A DNA stretch of 42,027 nucleotides, taken from NCBI RefSeq assembly GCF_030580865.1, contig NZ_JAUQSY010000027.1:1-42027 (forward strand), read 5' to 3'. The position numbers and the translations under genes are program-made. This document shows, in pieces, positions 16,658-25,031 of this stretch. The notes beneath the pieces are model-generated. The model was not told where the DNA came from. It ran no database searches and was given only the letters and a program-made list of their open reading frames with translations. The DNA is from Hymenobacter aranciens (GTDB lineage Bacteria; Bacteroidota; Bacteroidia; Cytophagales; Hymenobacteraceae). How positions within the stretch are numbered: the stretch's first letter is position 1; the number at the start of each line of letters is the position of its first letter.

Positions 16658-18529
16658 CTAGCCGGCGGCGGGGGCATCGTCGGCCGGCGCGGGGCCGGTG
16701 GGGCGGCCGGCGGCCGCGTCGGCGGCCCCGATTTTCTTGTAGAGGCGGGTCTTGGCCCGGCGCACGCTGGCCGGGTCGATGTTGAGCAGGGCCGCGATTT
16801 CCTTGGTCGAAAGCTGGATGTGGAAGTAGCAGTACAGCCGCTGCTCGTGGCTGGTGAGGGCCGGATACTTGTTCTGCAACTCCTCGAAGAAGCGCGGGTG
16901 CACCTGCTCGAAGTGCAGCTTGAAGCGGCTCCAGTCCTCGTCGAGGTAGAGGTTGGATTGCAGCAGCGACTTGATGCCGGCCAGCTCCGGCGGGGCCTTG
17001 CTGCCAGCGGGGCGCTGCTGCCCCAGCTCCTGCAGCTGCTGGCGCAGCTCGGCCAGCAGGGCGTTTTTCTGCTGCACGTAGAGGCTGGTGGAGGCCAGCT
17101 CGCGCTGGTTGGCTTCGAGCTGCTGCTGCAGCTCGTGGTTGGCGGCCTGCTGCAGCTCGTGCTCGGCGCTGAGCTGGCGGGCGTGCTGCTCGCGGGCCTG
17201 GGCCTGCTGCTGCAGCCGCCCCAGCGCCGCCTGAATGTGGGCGTTCTGGAGCACGATTTCGCGGTGGCGCAGCTGCTGGGTCTGGATGTCGAGGGCCAGA
17301 GCGGCGGCCGCCCGCTCGGTGCTCAGCAGCGCCCGCTGCAGGTACTGCAGCTGGATGTTCAGGGCCCAGGAGAAGCTCAGGGCGTGGGCTACCAGGGCCA
17401 GGTGGGGCAGCAGGTTGCCGTCGTTGTCGACGGAAACGGCCACGTGGTAGCCGGCCACCAGCCCCACGCCCAGCAGCGGCAGCACGTTGGCCAGCAGGTA
17501 GGGCCGGGCCAGCGGCAGCCGGCGCCGGTCGGCCACGACGGCGGTAGCCAGCAGCAGCCCCAGCAAAGCCAGCACCAGCAGGTTGTCGAAGAGCAGCGAG
17601 TATTGGTCCAGGTAGAAGCCGCTCAGGTTCACCAGTCCCACGGCCAGCGTGAAGAGGCCGTAGCCCGCCAGCCCGGCGCGCAGGGCGGCATCGAGGCGGG
17701 GCAGGCGGGCGCGGGTGCCCAGGTAGCTGCGCGTGAGCTGCACCAGGCCCAGCAGCACCACCATTACGCTCAGGTGTATCAGGGCGCTGTTGAGGGTGTA
17801 GGCGTAGCTGCGGCCGCTGGGCAGCAGCAGCTGGCTGAACACCGGCCCCGGCCACCACTCCTTAAAGGTGCCCCGGTAGGCCGTGAGGTAGAGCGCCGCC
17901 CCCAGCTGAGTGCAGAGGTACCAGGCCGTGGGGCGGTCGGGCCGGCGCAGGTAGGCCAGGGCATTGGTAAGCAGCAGCAGCCCCAGCACGGCCAGCGCCA
18001 CCAGCCAGGCCAGCAGCGAGAACTGCTCAGCCTGCCGGGCCTGGGCGGCCGGCGCCAGCTGCACCCGCAGGCGCACGGCGGCCGGCCGGGCGGCCGGCGG
18101 CCCCAGGCGCACCAGCACGTAGCAGGTGCTGGTAGCGGCGGCCGGCAGCCGCAGCGGCAGGGCGCCCTTAGTCCACTGGCTGTCGGTGGGCACGGCGGTG
18201 CCCGCCCGGCGGCTGCGCCAGCGGCCGGCGTCGTGGTCGAGGTAGTAGAGGGTGTTGTCGAGGGCGGGCCGCACCAGCAGCTGCACGTCCGCGGAGTAGC
18301 GGCTGGGGTTGGGCAGCGTGAGGCGCAGCCAGTAGCGGCCGGCCCGGGCCGGGTGCAGCGAGTCGGCCAGGGCAAAGGTCAGGGTGGTATCGCGGCGGAT
18401 GCGGGCCCAGGAGTAGCCTCGGTCAGGCAGCACTGCCACGCGTAGCGGCGCGGGCAGCGGCTGGCTGGCTGCCGCCGCCCGCAGCAGCCCCGGGCACGCT
18501 AAGAGGATGAACAGGAGAAGCTGGCGCAC
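16658..18529 (-). CDS. 7TM (7TMR-DISM-like) sensor with coiled coil and LuxR-like HTH
   Basis: The product has 623 residues and starts with GTG; no better start was seen. A signal peptide (MRQLLLFILLACPGLLRAAA) is followed by a periplasmic beta-rich domain (about 22-170, resembling 7TMR-DISMED2: YWLRLTLPNPS, LLVRPALDNTLYYLDH). Seven or so membrane helices follow (about 172-395), then a long Gln/Leu-rich coiled coil (about 400-510). The cytoplasmic C-terminal helix-turn-helix is at about 545-601 (YPALTSHEQRLYCYFHIQ, STKEIAALLNIDPASVRRA, KTRLYKKIG). Bacteroidota proteins of this type are thought to sense an extracellular ligand and act as membrane-bound transcription regulators. The gene lies 105 bp downstream of the fibre gene 18635-20950, with no strong terminator between, and may share its promoter. 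Because it is embedded among fibre genes it is a candidate regulator of them, but nothing in the sequence proves which site it binds. Confidence 0.9.
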   Translation of the reverse strand: MRQLLLFILLACPGLLRAAAASQPLPAPLRVAVLPDRGYSWARIRRDTTLTFALADSLHPARAGRYWLRLTLPNPSRYSADVQLLVRPALDNTLYYLDHDAGRWRSRRAGTAVPTDSQWTKGALPLRLPAAATSTCYVLVRLGPPAARPAAVRLRVQLAPAAQARQAEQFSLLAWLVALAVLGLLLLTNALAYLRRPDRPTAWYLCTQLGAALYLTAYRGTFKEWWPGPVFSQLLLPSGRSYAYTLNSALIHLSVMVVLLGLVQLTRSYLGTRARLPRLDAALRAGLAGYGLFTLAVGLVNLSGFYLDQYSLLFDNLLVLALLGLLLATAVVADRRRLPLARPYLLANVLPLLGVGLVAGYHVAVSVDNDGNLLPHLALVAHALSFSWALNIQLQYLQRALLSTERAAAALALDIQTQQLRHREIVLQNAHIQAALGRLQQQAQAREQHARQLSAEHELQQAANHELQQQLEANQRELASTSLYVQQKNALLAELRQQLQELGQQRPAGSKAPPELAGIKSLLQSNLYLDEDWSRFKLHFEQVHPRFFEELQNKYPALTSHEQRLYCYFHIQLSTKEIAALLNIDPASVRRAKTRLYKKIGAADAAAGRPTGPAPADDAPAAG

Positions 18530-18562
18530 GCTGCGAGGAAAAAGCCGCTCGGTACGGCGCAG

Positions 18563-18570
18563 CTAAGGTA
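18563..18570 (-). promoter_or_regulatory. Weak -7-like box before the 7TM-LuxR gene
   Basis: TACCTTAG differs from TAnnTTTG at one base and lies 33 nt before the GTG start. No TTG stands 20 nt upstream. It may be a minor promoter within a unit that starts at A3. Confidence 0.3.
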
Positions 18571-18634
18571 CGTCCCGACAGCGGCAAGACTACGTAGCCC
18601 GCCCCAGCTTCCTGCGCCCGGCAGGGCAACGGCC

Positions 18635-20950
18635 TTACTTCCGGGCCTGCCCGCCACTGCCGGCCTCCAGCGCCCGCAGCCGGGCCTCGAAGGCCTCGGT
18701 GGTGGCAGCGGCCTGGGCCTGCAGGGCGGCGTTCTCGGCTTGCAGCGCGGCTACGCTGGCGCGTTGGCGGCGGGGGCGGGGCGCGGCGGCCTGGCGCAGG
18801 CGGGCGTTGTCGGCCTCCAGGGCCTGCACCCGGCGGTAGAGGGCCTGGATAGCAATGAGGTTCACGCCGTCGAAGTCGGCCTGGTTGATGCTCGTGGCGT
18901 TGCCGCTGCGGCCCACGCCGTCGCGCCCGAAGGCGGCGTAGAAGTCCTGCGCCATCGGGCCGTAGTGGCGCATGGTGTCGGCGCTCTGGCCCTTGTAGTT
19001 CCACGAGCCCAGGCGCATGCGCCCGATGCGCTCCAGAAAGGCGTTGCCGTCGGCCCGCACCACGCGCTCCTTCAGGGTCGAGTCGGAAATCGTCACCCAG
19101 GCGTTGCCGCCAGCGTCGATGCGCACCCCCACGGGCGTCTGCATCGTGCCGTTGTTCTGGCTGTTGGTAGCCGTGGTGGTAAACAGCCGGTAGCCGCCGG
19201 CAAAACGGGCCGAGAACTGATTGCGGGCCGTGCTCACCAGCGAATCGTCGGGATAGTCGGTGCGGTAGGGCGAGAAGTCGGCCAGCACGAAGCAGCCCTC
19301 GTAGCCGCCGGTGCGGGCATAGTAGCCCAGGGCGTAGTTGCTGCCGGAACTGCTGGCGCGGGCCTGGGCCCGGTAGCCGAAGGCGAGGGAAGGTACGTAT
19401 AAGGACGTAGCCGACTGCACCTTGCTCTGGTAGCCGCCCGCTAAGCCGTTGTTGCCCCGCATCACGTTGTCGCGGCCCGTCATGAAGCCGCCGTCGCAGA
19501 GCAGGCCGTAGTTATTGTAGCCGGTGAAGAGGTTGTAGGCTCCGATGCGCACCCAGTTGTTGTAGCCGAAGGCGGCCGAGTAGTCGGCCCGCACCTCGTT
19601 GTCGTAGCCAAATGCCGCCGAGTAGCGGCCCACGTGGTTGAAGTCCCAGCGGTTGCCCGACACGCCGCCGGCGAAGAACGAGCCGTAGTACGACTGCCAC
19701 ATCACCCGGTCGCCGGCGCCCGACACATTGAAGGGGTTAATCTGGCCCCTTAAGTTCTTGGAGGTGATGACGAAGTCCTGGTCCAGGTCGAGGAGGCGCA
19801 CGCCGTAGCCGGTAGTGGAGTCGGGGTGCACCCGCGTGGCGCCCACGGTGAGCAGGCCGTTGCCATCCAGCTTGAGGCCGCCGCGGATGGCGCGGGCGGT
19901 GGTGCCGCCCACCAGCTTGCTGCCGTTGAGGTTGATATTCTGGGTGGCGGTGTGGTCGCCGAGGTTGTCGCCGGTGCTGGTGCCGGGGTCGGTGGTAGTG
20001 GGCAGCGTCACCGAGTTGCCCCCGCTGATGCTCAGCACCGAGCCCGCCAGGCTCAGGGTCTGGGCGTCGTTGTCGGTGGGGATGGCCAGCTGGCCGAGGG
20101 TGCCGTCGGCGTCGGTGGTCACCAGGCGGGTGCCGGTGCCGGCCAGCTGGTTGATGTTGACCGCGCCGGCCCCGTTCACGCTGAAGTTGGGGGTGAAGCT
20201 GCCGCCCGGGATGCCACCCTCGCTGCTGGTGCCGCCCATGCGGCCCACCACGAACTTGTCGCTGGGGTCGGGCACGTCGCCCACCACCACGCGCAGTTCA
20301 CTCTGGTCCACGGTGGGGTTGAGGCGGTAGATGCCCACGGGGTCGGTGCTCACGCCGGGGCCCACCCATTCGATGGCCTGGCCCGTGCCGCCCACGTTGC
20401 CGCCGTCGTCGCCGAGGCGCAGGTTGCCGCGCACGTCGAGCTGCTGGGTAGGAGCGGTGGTGCCGATGCCCACCCGGCCCGTTACGATGGTGCTGCCGTT
20501 CACCTCCAGCCGCTGGCTGGGGGTGGTGGTGCCGATACCCACGTTGCCGAGGTTGTCGATGGCCAGGCCGCTGGTGCCGTTGCCCACCAGCTGGTTACCC
20601 GCCAGGTTGAGGTTCCGGGTGGCGGTGTGGTTGCCGAGGTTGTCATTGGCCCGGGCCTTATCGGGGATGAACAGCCAGCTGCCGCCAATGGCGTACCAGA
20701 AGCCCTGGCGGCCGTCGGTCTGAAACACCATCAGCCCGTCGGGCGGGGCGGCAATACCGGCGCGCTGGGCCGAGTCGAGCCGCGGAATAAGCAAGCCCTT
20801 GTCGGTGGCCGTAATGTCGAGGGCCGCCGCCGCAGCGGGCGTGGTGGTGCCGATGCCCACGCCGCTGGTTTGGGCCCGGGCCACGGGGGCAGCTACCAGC
20901 AGCAGCAAAGCCAGCCCGTAGCGGCCAACGAAAGAGAAAGGGTATTGCAT
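18635..20950 (-). CDS. Secreted tail-fiber-domain protein with YadA-like section and S74 chaperone
   Basis: The product has 771 residues from the ATG ending at 20950, with signal peptide MQYPFSFVGRYGLALLLLV ... ARAQ. The N-terminal fibre module is textbook (VGIGTTTPAAAAALDI, KGLLIPRLDSAQRAGIAAPP, GLMVFQTDGRQGFWYAIGG). An AIEWVGPGVSTDPVGIYRL module (about 173-260) follows, then a degenerate head-like section (about 410-560, FGYDNEVRADYSAAFGYNN). The S74-type chaperone starts near residue 620 with ISDSTLKERV and contains GSWNYKGQSADTMRHYGPMA and QDFYAAFG. A coiled coil ends in FEARLRALEAGSGGQARK, nearly the same tail as the 8392-10467 product. The S74 domain belongs to a different subtype from those of the other two S74 genes here. 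It is a probable trimeric surface fibre, driven by class A promoter A3. Confidence 0.92.
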   Translation of the reverse strand: MQYPFSFVGRYGLALLLLVAAPVARAQTSGVGIGTTTPAAAAALDITATDKGLLIPRLDSAQRAGIAAPPDGLMVFQTDGRQGFWYAIGGSWLFIPDKARANDNLGNHTATRNLNLAGNQLVGNGTSGLAIDNLGNVGIGTTTPSQRLEVNGSTIVTGRVGIGTTAPTQQLDVRGNLRLGDDGGNVGGTGQAIEWVGPGVSTDPVGIYRLNPTVDQSELRVVVGDVPDPSDKFVVGRMGGTSSEGGIPGGSFTPNFSVNGAGAVNINQLAGTGTRLVTTDADGTLGQLAIPTDNDAQTLSLAGSVLSISGGNSVTLPTTTDPGTSTGDNLGDHTATQNINLNGSKLVGGTTARAIRGGLKLDGNGLLTVGATRVHPDSTTGYGVRLLDLDQDFVITSKNLRGQINPFNVSGAGDRVMWQSYYGSFFAGGVSGNRWDFNHVGRYSAAFGYDNEVRADYSAAFGYNNWVRIGAYNLFTGYNNYGLLCDGGFMTGRDNVMRGNNGLAGGYQSKVQSATSLYVPSLAFGYRAQARASSSGSNYALGYYARTGGYEGCFVLADFSPYRTDYPDDSLVSTARNQFSARFAGGYRLFTTTATNSQNNGTMQTPVGVRIDAGGNAWVTISDSTLKERVVRADGNAFLERIGRMRLGSWNYKGQSADTMRHYGPMAQDFYAAFGRDGVGRSGNATSINQADFDGVNLIAIQALYRRVQALEADNARLRQAAAPRPRRQRASVAALQAENAALQAQAAATTEAFEARLRALEAGSGGQARK

Positions 20951-20996
20951 GAGGGGCGAAGCAGGGCTAGCCGGAATAGGTTCCAGTTGCCGCAGG

Positions 20997-21045
20997 CAAA
21001 GGTCCGACCCAATGTGGTTCCGATTTGTCGCATCTTTATGCGACA
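20997..21045 (-). promoter_or_regulatory. Class A palindrome promoter (copy A3)
   Basis: The palindrome TGTCGCAT-N4-ATGCGACA occupies 21026-21045. A 21-nt spacer, unlike those of A1 and A2, leads to GACCTTTG (20997-21004). The ATG at 20950 is 46 nt on. Conservation of palindrome, spacing and box without conservation of the spacer sequence supports real function. Confidence 0.78.
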
Positions 21046-21263
21046 GAGAGGCACAACCGGCACTGGTTCCAATCCCAGCCCAGCGGCTGGTGCCTTGCAG
21101 CGCATTTGCCTCACCCTTACTCGTTCCTTTGCGTACAGGCTACTACGCTACCCCCTGCTGGCCGCGGCGGCCCTGCTGCTGGGTCTGGGCCACGGGCACT
21201 TCGACCCGGCCCGGCTTGGAACCGGAAGCCGGGCTGGGTAGTGGCCCGCGACCTGCCCGGCCT

Positions 21264-21427
21264 GCCGTTTAGCGCGCCGCGCGTAACGGCAGGCCGGGCG
21301 GGGGGCGAATCTCCAGACTCGCGTACCGGGCGCTTTCGGCGCGGTTCCGGTTGGCCGCTTCGCGGCCGTGAGTTTGGAAACTCACCCCACTTGCCGGCGT
21401 GCCGCTACGCGCGGCGCGCTAAACGGC
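21264..21427. repeat. Small element bounded by 28-bp inverted repeats
   Basis: Bases 21264-21291 are the reverse complement of 21400-21427 with one mismatch in 28. The left copy is itself a hairpin (arms 21255-21269 and 21285-21299, 15 bp). Between the ends is another palindrome, GTGAGTTT-G-GAAACTCAC-like, near 21368-21385. The whole 164-bp unit lies 8 bp past the stop of the 21436 gene. It could be a MITE-like mobile element, a REP doublet, or a strong bidirectional terminator. The remaining gap (21046-21263) contains nothing else I can name. Confidence 0.6.
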
Positions 21428-21435
21428 CGCCAGCC

Positions 21436-24400
21436 CTACTTGCTGGCCTGCCCGCCGCTGGCTTCCAGCATCCGCAGGCGCTGGGCCAGGCTGTCGAGCG
21501 TGGCGGTGGTCTGGGTGGCCTGGGCTTTCACGGCTTGCAGCTCGCTGGCGGCGGCGGCGGCTTGCGCATCGGCCGTGGCGGCGCGGGCCTGCAGGGCGGC
21601 CAGCTGGCGGGCCAGCTCCTGGGTAGCGCTCACGTTGAGCATGCTCAGGGCCTCGTAGTCCACGGCGCGCACGTCGGCGTGCTCCAGGCCGTACACGAAT
21701 ACTTCGGCCCCGGCCAGGGCCTGGGCGCGGCGCACGGTGAGCATGCGGGCGCCGGCGGCGGCGGGGCGGGCCACGGTAGCCAGCACCTGCTTCGCTTCGC
21801 CAATCAGCTTGAGGCGCTGGCCGGCGGTGGCGGCGCCGGGCAGGCCGGCGGGCAGGGTGATGACGAGCAGCGAGTCGCCCAGCGGCTGCACGGCGGTGGC
21901 CAGGGCGTACACATCGGGCAGGAAGCCGGTTTGCCTGGTCACGGCTTGGGGCAGCACGGCTTCTACTTCCTGGGCAATGACTTTCTTGAAGGTACGGTCG
22001 CCGAAGGCTGCCCGGTCGCGCATGGTGTAGTCGGTAATGCGCAGCTTATTCAGCAAAGCCAGGTCGGTGGCGTTGTTGCTGCGGCCGAGCACGGTCTTGA
22101 GGCGGCGGTCGGAGGTGGCGTAGAACTCGGCGGCCATGATGGCGCTGCTGGCGCGGATGCTCACGTCGTTGCCGTTGCCGCCGCTGAAGCCCGAGTTGGC
22201 GCTGTTGCCGAAGTTGCGGAAGAAGGCGAAGTCGTTGTTGCCCACGTCGCCGGAGCCCTGCACGTCGAGCAGGGCGCTGGGGCTGCTGGTGCCGATGCCC
22301 ACCTTGCCGCTGTTGCGGTACACGTTGCTGCCGTTCTCGCTCCAGGTGCCGGCCACGTTCACGAGGTTGCCGCCGTCGAAGGCCGGGGCGGGCTGGGCCA
22401 TGGCCACCAGGGTCATGGAGCCGTGGCCGGTGTTGCCGCCGGTGGTGTAGCTTACGCCGGTGGCGGCGGGGGTGGCCCAGGAGCTGCCCCCGCCGCCACC
22501 ACCGTTGCCCACGCCGCCCGGGCCCAGGCCGCCGCCGCCGCCGCCGTAGTAGCCGCCGCCGCCGGCGCCGGTGCCATTGTCGGTGCTGGAGGGGCCGGTG
22601 ACGGCGGCGTTGCCGCCCTGGCCCAGGGTGCCGGGGCTGCCAGTCCAGTTGCCGGTGCCGCCGGCCCCGCCGCCCGCCTGGGTGCCGCCCTGGCCGCCGC
22701 CGCCGCCATTGAAGCTGTTGCCGGCATTGCCGGGGTTGCCGCCCGCGCCGGCCCGGGCGTTGGAGCCCGAGCCGCCGCCCGCGCCGGCCACTACCAGGCG
22801 GTCGGCCAGGCTATTGCCGCGCCGGATGTCGGTGGCGCCGCCGCCGCCGGTCGAGAAGCGGGCGAAGCCCTGGCCGCCGCCGTTGTAGCCGGCCGCCGCG
22901 CCCACGCTGCCGGAGGTGTGGTCGCCGCCCTTGCCCCCCACGTAGATGCTCAGCACCTCGCCCGGCGTCACGGGGATGGTGGCCGTCACGCTGCCGCCCT
23001 GGCCGCCGGCAAAGCTGTTGCTGCTGTTGAAGCCGCCGGCGGCACCCACGGCCGTCACCCGCAGCAGGGTCATGCCGGCGGGCACGGTGTAGGTTTGCAC
23101 GCCGCCGGTGTAGCTGTAGCTCACGGCTGCCAGCGGGGCGGCGGTGGTGCCGGCAATGTACTCGGTCCAGGCCGTGCCGTTCCAGGTGTTGAGGCGGTCG
23201 GTATCGAGGTTAAACACCGTCAGGCCCTCGGCGGGGCTGCCGATGTTGTCGCGCTGGGCGGCCGTCAGGCGCGGGGGCAGAAAGCCCCGGGTGGTGCTGC
23301 TGATTTCGACCTGGGCCGAGGCCACCGGGGCGGTGGTGCCCAGGCCGATTTGGCCGCTGCCATTCCACATGAGGGCGGTGCTGCGGGTGCCGCCCTGGTT
23401 GGTGCCCAGCAGGCCGCCGCTGTAGCCGTAGAGGGTGGGGCCGTCGAGGCCCGCCACGCCGTTCCAGAGCTTGCCGGTGCCGTACCAGCCCAGGCCCGCG
23501 TTGGTATCGCGCAGCAGCAGGTCGTAGGCGGTGTTGATGAGGGCGTTGCCGTTTACTTCCAGCTTGTGGCCGGGCAGGCCGGTGCCGATGCCCACGTTGC
23601 CGTTGCCCTGCACGGTGAGCTGCGGGGTGAAGGCCCCGGTGGTCAGCTGGCCCAGGCCGGCGCTGGCGGTGCCCACCACGAAGCGGTCGGCATCGGCGCC
23701 GCTGGTCGTGGCGTCATCGCCCACCACCACGCGCAGCTCGGTGCTGGCGGCGGTGGCATTGTGGCGGTAGAGGCCCACGGGGTCGGTGTTGAAGCTGGGG
23801 CCGGCCCACTCCAGGGCCGGGCCGGCAGTGTTGGCCACGAAGGTGCCGCTGGTGCCCAGGCGCAGGTGGCCGTTGTTGTCGAAGCGGCCCCATTCGGTGA
23901 TGGTGTTCGAGCCCGAGCTCACGTTATCCGACGCGCCGAAGGCCAGGCCGCCTGCGCCGCCGCCGCGCTGGTTGAGCAGCCAGGTTTCGCCGCCGCCGTT
24001 GCTGCGGTTCCACTGCAGGTGGGCGCCCTGGTTGCTGATGAGGCCATTGCCCCGGGCCAGGATGCCGCCTTCCACGTCGAGCCGCTGGGTGGGGGTGCTG
24101 GTGCCGATGCCCACGTCGCCATCGGCCTCGATGCGCAGGCGCTCGGTGGCGTTGGCCCCGCCGGCGCTGGTTTTGAAGAGCAGGTGGCTGGCGTCGTCCC
24201 AGCCCGGGCTTTGGGCCAGGATGCCGGCCGAGGTGGTGCTGCGGTTGAAGCCCACGAAGCTCAGCTCGCCGAGGGCCTGGCCGGGGGTGTTGGCCTGGGC
24301 GGCGGCCTGGCCGAGGCTGAGCAGCGAGAGCGGCGTGCTGGTGCCCAGGCCCAGCCGGCCGGTGCTAGCGCTGAGCAGCAGGTTGTGGCTGCCCAGCCCG

Positions 24401-24780
24401 ATGGTGGTGGCGCCAGTGAGGCTGCCGCCCAGGGCCACGTTCTGGCCCGTCTTGGTGAGGCCGTTGCTGGCCGTGCTGGCCGCGCCCGCCGCCGTGGCCA
24501 GCTGCTGCCAGCTAGGCGTGCCCGCCGTGCCCGCGTTGTAATAGAAGCCCGCGGGGCTCCCGGTTTGGTACACCAGCAGGCCCGCCGCCGGGCTGCTGAT
24601 GGCGGCGGCCGCGGCCACCCGGGGCAGCAGCACCCCCTTGCTGCTGCTGATGATGTCGAGGGCCGCCGAGGCATCGGGCGCCGTGGTGGCGCCGATGGTG
24701 ACGCCCGTCTGGGCGCGGGCCGCCAGGGGCAGCAGCAGCGCCAGGGCCGCCATGCGGGCAAAGGGTACGAGGTGTTTCAT
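21436..24780 (-). CDS. Secreted S74 tail-fiber-domain protein with glycine-rich insert
   Basis: The product has 1114 residues from the ATG ending at 24780, with signal peptide MKHLVPFARMAALALLLPLAA..RAQ. The fibre N-terminal module (ALDIISSSKGVLLPRV) is followed by a GAHLQWNRSNGGGETWLLNQ module, an EWAGPSFNTDPVGLYRH module (about 323-393), and a YDLLLRDTNAGLGWYG module. A long glycine-rich section follows (about 553-800), with TYTVPAGMTLLRVTAVGAAGG, GGGGATDIRRGNSLADRLVV and many GGG runs, resembling the Gly_rich family. The S74 chaperone starts near residue 888 (ATSDRRLKTVLGRS), with IAQEVEAVLPQAV and DYEALSMLNVSATQEL, and a coiled coil ends at QASK. The C-terminal chaperone and several middle modules are close copies of those in the 8392-10467 product. 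It is a likely trimeric surface fibre under class A promoter A4. Confidence 0.92.
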   Translation of the reverse strand: MKHLVPFARMAALALLLPLAARAQTGVTIGATTAPDASAALDIISSSKGVLLPRVAAAAAISSPAAGLLVYQTGSPAGFYYNAGTAGTPSWQQLATAAGAASTASNGLTKTGQNVALGGSLTGATTIGLGSHNLLLSASTGRLGLGTSTPLSLLSLGQAAAQANTPGQALGELSFVGFNRSTTSAGILAQSPGWDDASHLLFKTSAGGANATERLRIEADGDVGIGTSTPTQRLDVEGGILARGNGLISNQGAHLQWNRSNGGGETWLLNQRGGGAGGLAFGASDNVSSGSNTITEWGRFDNNGHLRLGTSGTFVANTAGPALEWAGPSFNTDPVGLYRHNATAASTELRVVVGDDATTSGADADRFVVGTASAGLGQLTTGAFTPQLTVQGNGNVGIGTGLPGHKLEVNGNALINTAYDLLLRDTNAGLGWYGTGKLWNGVAGLDGPTLYGYSGGLLGTNQGGTRSTALMWNGSGQIGLGTTAPVASAQVEISSTTRGFLPPRLTAAQRDNIGSPAEGLTVFNLDTDRLNTWNGTAWTEYIAGTTAAPLAAVSYSYTGGVQTYTVPAGMTLLRVTAVGAAGGFNSSNSFAGGQGGSVTATIPVTPGEVLSIYVGGKGGDHTSGSVGAAAGYNGGGQGFARFSTGGGGATDIRRGNSLADRLVVAGAGGGSGSNARAGAGGNPGNAGNSFNGGGGGQGGTQAGGGAGGTGNWTGSPGTLGQGGNAAVTGPSSTDNGTGAGGGGYYGGGGGGLGPGGVGNGGGGGGSSWATPAATGVSYTTGGNTGHGSMTLVAMAQPAPAFDGGNLVNVAGTWSENGSNVYRNSGKVGIGTSSPSALLDVQGSGDVGNNDFAFFRNFGNSANSGFSGGNGNDVSIRASSAIMAAEFYATSDRRLKTVLGRSNNATDLALLNKLRITDYTMRDRAAFGDRTFKKVIAQEVEAVLPQAVTRQTGFLPDVYALATAVQPLGDSLLVITLPAGLPGAATAGQRLKLIGEAKQVLATVARPAAAGARMLTVRRAQALAGAEVFVYGLEHADVRAVDYEALSMLNVSATQELARQLAALQARAATADAQAAAAASELQAVKAQATQTTATLDSLAQRLRMLEASGGQASK

Positions 24781-24832
24781 AGCATGCTATTAAGGTGGGG
24801 AGGCCAGGCCGGGGGGCTGCTGGTTGTGGCCG

Positions 24833-24881
24833 TAAAGGTCCGGAGATGGATAGGGCCCCACCATCGCATTTTGATGCGACA
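24833..24881 (-). promoter_or_regulatory. Class A palindrome promoter (copy A4, one arm degenerate)
   Basis: On the minus strand TGTCGCAT-N4-ATGCGATG occupies 24862-24881, with the last two bases off consensus. The spacer is again exactly 21 nt, followed by GACCTTTA (24833-24840). The ATG at 24780 lies 52 nt beyond. Confidence 0.72.
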
Positions 24882-24893
24882 CGCCCAAACGGC

Positions 24894-24926
24894 AACCGCC
24901 CCCGACCCAAAGGGCCGGAGGCGGTG
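24894..24926 (-). terminator. Hairpin downstream of the RCC1 gene
   Basis: Arms 24895-24906 and 24914-24925 form a GC-rich stem of the same design as the hairpin at 8337-8368 (cgcccccgac ... gccggaggcg on the + strand). It lies about 105 nt past the stop at 25032 and just upstream of promoter A4. The intervening bases 24927-25031 show no gene. Confidence 0.5.
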
Positions 24927-25031
24927 GTTGGTGGGGCTGCCGCCCTGGGCGGCCAAGCCGTCGGGCGGGCGGCTGGCGGGCGGTGGAGCGGGCGGCAAGC
25001 GGCCCGCCGCCCGGGGCGCCCGGCCAGTTCA

